From CAYVUB01 sp964454675 (GTDB lineage: Bacteria > Bacteroidota > Bacteroidia > Flavobacteriales > Flavobacteriaceae): a stretch of DNA of 30,061 nucleotides. The translations under genes were made by a program, and so were the position numbers. Numbering within the stretch: position 1 is the first letter of the stretch; every line of letters starts with the position of its first letter. The stretch spans positions 1 to 30,061 of the forward strand of contig CAYVUB010000034.1 in the NCBI GenBank assembly GCA_964454675.1, given 5' to 3'. The notes beneath the pieces are model-generated. The model did not search any database, had not been told where the DNA came from, and saw only the letters and a program-made list of their open reading frames with translations. Shown piece by piece: positions 24,648-30,061 of this stretch.

Positions 24648-26543
24648 ATGATTATAAGATTTTTACATAGAATATCTCAAAAATATGCCTCAAAGTGGCT
24701 CATTATGCTATTTGACCTGATTATTGTGGCATTGACTTTTATTTCAGCATATTTTATCCGTTTTAACTTTAAATTGGAATTTGATATCCATGAAGTAATT
24801 CAACAATTACCATTTATAATTGCCGCAGCTTTTGTGAGCTTTTTAGCAGTTGGGTCGCACAAAGGCGTTGTCAGGTTTACAGGGTTTAAAGATGTTGTCA
24901 ACATAATCATTGGTGTTAACATTCTTGCTACCGTGTTATTAGTGACTACTTTTTATAACAGAAAATACAATTTAGACAGCTATCTCAATCTTTCAGGTTC
25001 TATTATCTATATCCATTTACTTCTTAATATTTTATTCCTCATAGGTTTTAAATTATTTATAAAATCAATGTATCACCGTTTGCTGCAAAATTTTAATACA
25101 CTCAAAAATGTGTTGATTTTTGGAGCAGGAAGTTCGGGTATGATTACGTATGAAGCTATTTTGAACGACCCGCAAAACGGATTGACCGTTGTAGGCTTTA
25201 TTGATGATAATGAACAAAAAGTAGGTAAAAAAATCAATCTCATCAATGTTTATAATCTTCAAAAAATAACTCCGGAGTTTATCAGCAAAAATAATATTGA
25301 AGAAGTTATTATTTCCATTCAAAAAATTGAGCCCGTACGGCTATTACAAATTTCGGGGCACCTGTTTGCCTTAGGATTAAAAGTAAAAATCGTTCCGCCT
25401 GTTCAACAATGGATTGACGGCGACCTTAATATTGGGCAAATTAAAGATGTAAAAATTGAAGACCTTTTAGGCAGAGAACAGATAAATATTTCAAATACCG
25501 CACTGATTGATGAATATGACAATCAAATCATATTCATTACCGGAGCGGCAGGTTCAATAGGCAGTGAACTGGCAAGAAAAGTTTCTCAATACAATTATAA
25601 AAAACTCATACTTATAGACTCGGCAGAATCTGCTTTGTATAACATTGAACAAGAGTTCATACAGCAAGGAAAATCTAACTTTATTCCTATTGTTGCAGAT
25701 ATAAGAGATGTTAACCGCATAGAACAATTGTTTGATATTTATAAACCAAAGATAGTATTTCATGCAGCAGCGTATAAACATGTTCCTTTAATGGAAAACA
25801 ATCCGTATGAAGCAGTAAACGTCAACATTATCGGAACAAAAAATATAGCGAGCCTGTCTGTAAAATACAGTGTCAATAAATTTATATTCATATCAACAGA
25901 TAAGGCTGTAAACCCAACCAATGTTATGGGTGCATCAAAACGCATTGCCGAGCTGTATATAAACTGTTTGCAAGGTAAAGGACGAACTAAATTTATTACC
26001 ACACGTTTTGGCAATGTATTGGGTTCAAACGGTTCTGTCATTCCGTTATTTAAAAAACAGATAGAATCCGGCGGACCAATTACTGTAACCCACAAAGACA
26101 TTACCCGGTATTTTATGACTATTTCTGAAGCATGCCAGCTGGTTTTAGAAGCCGGAACTATGGGAAATGGAGGCGAAATTTTTGTGTTCGATATGGGGAA
26201 ATCTGTAAAAATCTACGATTTGGCCAAAAATATGATTATGCTGTCAGGGCTTCGCTTTCCTGAAGATATAGACATAAAAATCACCGGATTAAGACCAGGT
26301 GAAAAAATCTATGAAGAACTTCTTGCCGATGGCGAAAACACAAAACCAACCTATCATGAAAAAATCATGATTGCAAAAACCAAAAAACTGAATATTACCG
26401 AAATTGAAGATAAAATAGAAAAGCTTTGCACCATAAACACTAAAATTCAAAATCTGGAAATTGTATTACTTATTAAAAATATTATCCCCGAATATGTTTC
26501 AAACAACTCAGCTTTTGAAGTTCTTGACACAAAAAACAAATAA
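24648..26543 (+). CDS. Membrane UDP-HexNAc 4,6-dehydratase (PglF/WbpM/CapD-like)
   Basis: This 631-residue protein has four hydrophobic segments in the first about 150 residues. A first Rossmann-like domain follows (FGAGSSGMITYEA), then a C-terminal extended SDR domain with TGAAGSIGSEL at 298-308, DIRD, HAAAYKHVPLME and STDKAVNPTNVMGASKR. In the last string Met427 replaces the usual catalytic Tyr while Lys431 is kept, which is the signature of the FlaA1/PglF/WbpM 4,6-dehydratases. The GLRPGEKIYEELL end agrees. The length matches the large membrane forms (PglF about 590, WbpM about 665). It should convert UDP-GlcNAc to the 4-keto-6-deoxy sugar used by the aminotransferase just upstream. Epimerase activity at C5 is possible in relatives. 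Confidence 0.94.
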   Translation: MIIRFLHRISQKYASKWLIMLFDLIIVALTFISAYFIRFNFKLEFDIHEVIQQLPFIIAAAFVSFLAVGSHKGVVRFTGFKDVVNIIIGVNILATVLLVTTFYNRKYNLDSYLNLSGSIIYIHLLLNILFLIGFKLFIKSMYHRLLQNFNTLKNVLIFGAGSSGMITYEAILNDPQNGLTVVGFIDDNEQKVGKKINLINVYNLQKITPEFISKNNIEEVIISIQKIEPVRLLQISGHLFALGLKVKIVPPVQQWIDGDLNIGQIKDVKIEDLLGREQINISNTALIDEYDNQIIFITGAAGSIGSELARKVSQYNYKKLILIDSAESALYNIEQEFIQQGKSNFIPIVADIRDVNRIEQLFDIYKPKIVFHAAAYKHVPLMENNPYEAVNVNIIGTKNIASLSVKYSVNKFIFISTDKAVNPTNVMGASKRIAELYINCLQGKGRTKFITTRFGNVLGSNGSVIPLFKKQIESGGPITVTHKDITRYFMTISEACQLVLEAGTMGNGGEIFVFDMGKSVKIYDLAKNMIMLSGLRFPEDIDIKITGLRPGEKIYEELLADGENTKPTYHEKIMIAKTKKLNITEIEDKIEKLCTINTKIQNLEIVLLIKNIIPEYVSNNSAFEVLDTKNK

Positions 26544-26565
26544 AACAACCTAAAAACAGTATAAA

Positions 26566-27366
26566 ATGAACCCAACCTTTAATATAAGTAACTCTATGAA
26601 ATATTTGGTATTATTAGGAGTAATCATATTGTCATCATGCGCATCAAAAAAGGATGTGCTTTACTTTCAGGATGAACCTCTTACAGCTTCACATATTGAT
26701 TCAGAACCAAGGCAGTTAGTCTATAAGCCGGATGATATGCTAACTATTACCGTTTCGGCCGCAGTAGATGCTGAACTTGTCCAGCCTTTTAACCTGGGAA
26801 TTATAACCGAAAGCGGCAATGACAATCTAAGTGCAAATGGCTCTATGAGATTGCAAACGTATTTAATTGATTATAATGGTAATATTGAGTTTCCAACTTT
26901 AGGAACCATACACCTCGCCGGAATGACAAGAACAGAGGCAACAACAATGTTGAGAGAAAAGATAAGACCGTATGCAAAAGATCCAATTATAAATATAAGG
27001 TTGGTGAACTTTACTGTCACTATCTTAGGAGAAGTTTCAAACCCCGGTACATTTACAATACAGGACGAGCGCATTACATTACCGGAAGCATTAGGCATGG
27101 CCGGAGATTTAACGATTTTTGGTAAGCGAAAAGACATTTTGCTAATTCGTGAAGTTGATGGCAAGAAAAAATTTGCGAAAATTGATTTAACTTCAATAAG
27201 TTCTGTAAATTCCCCTCTATATTATTTAGAACAAAATGACGTTATTATAGTAGATCCAAATAACGCCAGAATACGCTCGTCCAATTTTAACCAAAATAAT
27301 GCTGTAGTAATTTCAGCAGTTGGCACATTAGCTACCATTGTTGCTATTGTGCTGGCAAATAAATAA
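26566..27366 (+). CDS. wza: Wza-like polysaccharide export outer-membrane lipoprotein
   Basis: This 266-residue protein has a lipoprotein signal: a hydrophobic run then LSSC with lipidated Cys25, counting from ATG 26566. A second ATG at 26596 (Met11) would give a tighter signal peptide and may be the true start. Next come the poly-export domain (YKPDDMLTITV, then FPTLGTIHLAGMT) and a SLBB domain (VTILGEVSNPGTFTI, LPEALGMAGDL). The C-terminus has a hydrophobic segment (VVISAVGTLATIVAIVLA) that could span the outer membrane in place of the amphipathic helix of enterobacterial Wza. It should form the export channel with the Wzc-like protein encoded 18 bp downstream. Confidence 0.93.
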   Translation: MNPTFNISNSMKYLVLLGVIILSSCASKKDVLYFQDEPLTASHIDSEPRQLVYKPDDMLTITVSAAVDAELVQPFNLGIITESGNDNLSANGSMRLQTYLIDYNGNIEFPTLGTIHLAGMTRTEATTMLREKIRPYAKDPIINIRLVNFTVTILGEVSNPGTFTIQDERITLPEALGMAGDLTIFGKRKDILLIREVDGKKKFAKIDLTSISSVNSPLYYLEQNDVIIVDPNNARIRSSNFNQNNAVVISAVGTLATIVAIVLANK

Positions 27367-27384
27367 CAGTTAATTAAAAAAATC

Positions 27385-29748
27385 ATGAGCTCCAATATGG
27401 TTAAATCTAACAATGAAATAAAAAAAACGCTAAACCTTTACCTGACAAGGTGGAAATTCATAGCGTTTTTTGTTATTATAGCTTTAGCATTAGCTTACAG
27501 CCACCTTCGTTATGCTACCTATCAATATCAAGCTTCTGCGACAATTAAAATTAAAGACGAAAAAGAGTCTCAAAAACTTCCAAGCATGGAAGAGATTGGT
27601 AAAGGCGGGCTTTTTTCTGATGGAAATAAAATAAAAGATGAAATTGAGATTATTACCTCAAGAACCGTAATAACTAATATTGTAAAAAACCTAAAATTAA
27701 ATATTAGATATTATGAACAAGGAAAAATCAAGGAAAAAGAACTCTATGAAAATCCTCCCATAAAATTAAATTTCTTTGCCAGTGATTCAATAATTCATAC
27801 AGTTGATACTGTGATGTATATTAAAATAAAATCGCCAACAGAATTTTTAGTATTCAAAGATGATGGAAAATCGCTCATAAACCGGGATGATTCAGGAGGC
27901 AAACTATTTTCATTTGGAGATCGCATTAATACAGGATTTGGAGATATAGTAATTATTCCTAATATCGAAAACCATGCGCCTACAATTGGAAGCAATCTTA
28001 AAATAGTGCTAACTCCCGTAACCTCAATTGTAAATTATTATCAATCACAGGTTAGAACTTCTGTAGATCAAGGCTCGAGTGTAATCAAAATATATCTTCA
28101 GGACAACAACCCAAAAAAAGCTGTAGATATTCTTGACCAGATAGTCAAGGAATATAATAATGATGTTATTAACGACAAAGAAGATGTTTTAAAGATAACT
28201 TCAGACTTTATCAATAATCGTTTAGAATTGGTTTTCAAAGAATTAGAGGAAGTGGATTTTACAGCAGAGCAGCTTCAGAAAAAAAATAATTTAACAGCCC
28301 TCGGTTCACAAGCCAATATTTATTTGGAAAGCAATAAACAAAATGAACTTCAAATAAACAATACAGTAAATACTATTCAACTAATAGATTATTTGCAGCA
28401 AGAAATTAAAGAAAAGAACAAAAGTTCTGATTTATTGCCGGCAAATTTTGGAATTGCAGATGCAAACGTTAATCAAATGACAAAAAGTCATAATGAATTA
28501 GTTGCACAGCGAGATAAGCTATTGAAAAATTCGAGCGAAATAAATCCGGTAGTAATCAACCTGAACAATCAAATCAATTCTCTAAAAGTCAATTTAGAAA
28601 GCTCCTTAGAGAATATGAAAAGAACAAGTGAGATTACACTTAATAACTTATATAGAGAAGACGCAAGAATTGGAGGTCAACTTTATACTGCTCCAACAAA
28701 ACAAAGACAACTAAGAGATATTGAACGCCAACAAAGTATTAAAGAATCTCTTTATCTGTACTTATTAGAAAAGCGTGAAGAGTCAGCAATAAGACTTGGT
28801 ATGTTTTCGCCAAAAGCCAAAATAATTGATACAGCCTATTCAACATATAGCCCTGTAGCTCCCAACAAAATGATTACATACCTGGGAGCTTTAATGATGG
28901 GACTGATGATTCCTATTGCATTTATCTATGTACAAGATTTGTTAGATACTAAAATTTATGACAAAGATGATTTAACGGCTGTTCTTAAAATTCCATACAT
29001 TGGGGATATTCCTCGAACAAGCAAAAAAACAAAGCTTATAAGTAAAGTTGACTATTCGCCTAAAGCAGAAGCTTTTAGAATTTTGAGGTCGAACATCGAC
29101 TTTATGTTAAAAGAGCAAAAAAATAATGCAAAAAAAATATTTATCACTTCAACAAGAGCGCAAGAAGGAAAGTCACATACAACTACCAACTTGGCATCAT
29201 CTATTTCATTTTCTGAAAAAAAGGTACTGTTGATTGAAATGGATATTCGAGTACCAACAATTATAAACTATTTTAAAGAAAAGCCCACAAGCCAAGCCGG
29301 TTTATCAGACTTTTTGGCCGATAGAGATTTACAGCCCGATGATGTAGTAATTAATCTTGATGATAACGCTTTTTTAGACATTATTACCTGCGGAACCATA
29401 CCTCCTAACCCATCAGAGCTTTTAATGAACAAAAGAGTTGAAGAGTTATTTAATTATTTTGAAGATAAATATGATTATATCATTGTGGATGCTCCTGCGG
29501 TTGGATTGGTAAGCGATACGCTTCTTGTCTCTAAATTTGCAGATATGTTTATTTACGTTGTAAGTGCAAACAATATTGACAAGAGACACTTAACTGCTGT
29601 TGCCCAACCACTTTATGAAGATAAAAGATTGCCAAAAATGACAATGCTATTAAACGGAACTGATTTTGAAAGAAAAGGTTATGGCTATGGCTACGGTTAC
29701 GGAAACAACCCACAAAGGAAAAAGAAATGGTATAAATTTTGGGCTTAA
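27385..29748 (+). CDS. wzc: Wzc-like polysaccharide co-polymerase and tyrosine autokinase
   Basis: This 787-residue fused Wzz/BY-kinase has a first membrane helix near residues 25-40 and a long periplasmic part with Wzz-type start and coiled-coil-like region (about 260-450). The second membrane helix is at about 496-516. A cytoplasmic kinase follows with Walker A ending GKS (Lys596), Walker A' LLIEMDIR (Asp620) and Walker B YIIVDAP (Asp702). The tail has tyrosines at 766, 768, 770, 772 and 783, the cluster that becomes phosphorylated in this family. It should control chain length and drive export with the Wza-like protein. No matching low-molecular-weight phosphatase gene is in the window. 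ATG at 27385 is preferred; Met5 is an alternative. Confidence 0.95.
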   Translation: MSSNMVKSNNEIKKTLNLYLTRWKFIAFFVIIALALAYSHLRYATYQYQASATIKIKDEKESQKLPSMEEIGKGGLFSDGNKIKDEIEIITSRTVITNIVKNLKLNIRYYEQGKIKEKELYENPPIKLNFFASDSIIHTVDTVMYIKIKSPTEFLVFKDDGKSLINRDDSGGKLFSFGDRINTGFGDIVIIPNIENHAPTIGSNLKIVLTPVTSIVNYYQSQVRTSVDQGSSVIKIYLQDNNPKKAVDILDQIVKEYNNDVINDKEDVLKITSDFINNRLELVFKELEEVDFTAEQLQKKNNLTALGSQANIYLESNKQNELQINNTVNTIQLIDYLQQEIKEKNKSSDLLPANFGIADANVNQMTKSHNELVAQRDKLLKNSSEINPVVINLNNQINSLKVNLESSLENMKRTSEITLNNLYREDARIGGQLYTAPTKQRQLRDIERQQSIKESLYLYLLEKREESAIRLGMFSPKAKIIDTAYSTYSPVAPNKMITYLGALMMGLMIPIAFIYVQDLLDTKIYDKDDLTAVLKIPYIGDIPRTSKKTKLISKVDYSPKAEAFRILRSNIDFMLKEQKNNAKKIFITSTRAQEGKSHTTTNLASSISFSEKKVLLIEMDIRVPTIINYFKEKPTSQAGLSDFLADRDLQPDDVVINLDDNAFLDIITCGTIPPNPSELLMNKRVEELFNYFEDKYDYIIVDAPAVGLVSDTLLVSKFADMFIYVVSANNIDKRHLTAVAQPLYEDKRLPKMTMLLNGTDFERKGYGYGYGYGNNPQRKKKWYKFWA

Positions 29749-29826
29749 CTTATAAACGCTTCTTTTTGATAAAAAAGATACTATCCTAAAAAAGTAATTT
29801 ATTGGTTCCAAATACAGTTCAAAACT

Positions 29827-29843
29827 ATGCACTTTCAGTGCAT
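29827..29843. repeat. Palindrome ATGCACT-TTC-AGTGCAT
   Basis: A 7-bp perfect stem with a 3-base loop. Its core ACTTTCAGT is the same as in the palindrome at 29941-29953, so the two may be copies of one small repeat family. Confidence 0.6.
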
Positions 29844-29867
29844 CAACTTTAGTTTCTAAAAATTTTA

Positions 29868-29929
29868 AGCCACAAATGGCACGAATTTTCACAAAAAGTA
29901 ATTCGGGTAAATTTGTGTAATTCGTGGCT
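29868..29929. repeat. 62-bp imperfect inverted repeat
   Basis: The left arm AGCCACAAATGGCACGAATT and the inverse of the right arm (AGCCACGAATTACACAAATT) share most positions. This resembles a repeat theme (GCCACGAATTACACGAATT) that I recall from many Bacteroidota intergenic regions; the link is from memory and unchecked. Confidence 0.55.
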
Positions 29930-29940
29930 ACTTTAAAATC

Positions 29941-29973
29941 GGACTTTCAGTCCAAAACCAAAACTTTTAGTCC
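29941..29973. repeat. GGACTTTCAGTCC palindrome followed by a degenerate copy
   Basis: The palindrome GGACT-TTC-AGTCC (29941-29953) is followed by a partial copy ACTTTTAGTCC (29963-29973). The core matches the palindrome at 29827-29843. Confidence 0.55.
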
Positions 29974-30061
29974 ATTGTGGTTTATTTGAGAACGGTTTCT
30001 GGAATGTTGGTAATAGTATAAAGTTTAAAGCCATAAAAGCAATCAACACCTGTTAATAAAT

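Larger units (their letters stand above)
29749..30061. other. Intergenic tail with short palindromic repeats, no gene seen
   Basis: These 313 bp after the Wzc-like gene run to the window edge. They contain the palindromes and the larger inverted repeat listed separately. No ORF of real length with family likeness was found. A weak TCTTTTT-GAT-AAAAAAGA stem near 29761-29779 follows the stop but is AT-only and is not called as a terminator. Confidence 0.5.

Noticed and set aside
25760..26101. 113-codon minus-strand ORF inside the 4,6-dehydratase gene
   Set aside because: It is antisense to conserved SDR motifs and has no independent support.
29749..29790. Rho-independent terminator after the Wzc-like gene
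   Set aside because: The stem is A/T only and is not followed by a proper T-run, so it cannot be told from AT-rich background.

Overview
The window is AT-rich DNA from a Bacteroidota bacterium, most likely a member of the Flavobacteriia. This rests on four points: the codon and base composition; the lack of Shine-Dalgarno sequences before clear starts; the secreted protein with Ig-like repeats of the style of type IX secretion cargo at the left edge; and export proteins typical of flavobacterial polysaccharide loci. Species cannot be read from the window.

Almost everything is one large Wzx/Wzy-type surface-polysaccharide locus (capsule, exopolysaccharide or O-antigen). Bases 1-2063 (minus strand) are the 5' part of a secreted pectate-lyase-like protein with tandem Ig-like repeats, cut by the window edge. 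A 406-bp AT-rich gap follows. Bases 2470-17616 (plus strand) are a tightly packed run: asparagine-synthase-like amidotransferase 1, MurJ/MviN-type flippase, GT4, Wzy-like polymerase/ligase, MBOAT O-acyltransferase, SGNH/AlgX-like partner, amidotransferase 2, two GT4 enzymes, amidotransferase 3, and a PglA-like GT4. Many of these genes overlap or nearly touch. A 240-bp MITE-like element with terminal inverted repeats and a 9-bp direct repeat lies immediately after the last stop codon. It separates that run from a membrane-anchored endonuclease/exonuclease/phosphatase-family protein (17883-18878) and a PglC-type phosphoglycosyl transferase (18947-19561).

Bases 19589-23226 hold four minus-strand genes: GT2, HAD hydrolase, ATP-grasp protein and FemAB/GNAT-fold transferase. 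The plus strand then resumes with a PglE-like aminotransferase, a PglF/WbpM-like membrane 4,6-dehydratase, a Wza-like outer-membrane export lipoprotein and a Wzc-like tyrosine autokinase. The last 313 bp carry short palindromes and no gene.

Working model (inference): the dehydratase and aminotransferase make a UDP-4-amino-4,6-dideoxy-HexNAc. Its amino group may be acylated by the minus-strand ATP-grasp/FemAB module, because no PglD-type hexapeptide acetyltransferase is visible. PglC loads the sugar phosphate on undecaprenyl phosphate, and the PglA-like and other GT4 enzymes extend it. The three amidotransferases may convert uronic acid carboxyls to amides. MBOAT plus SGNH add O-acyl groups. 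The MurJ-like protein flips the repeat, the Wzy-like protein polymerises it, and Wza/Wzc export and control it. The parts most worth a second look are the triple amidotransferase set, the minus-strand acylation-like module and the MITE-like insertion.
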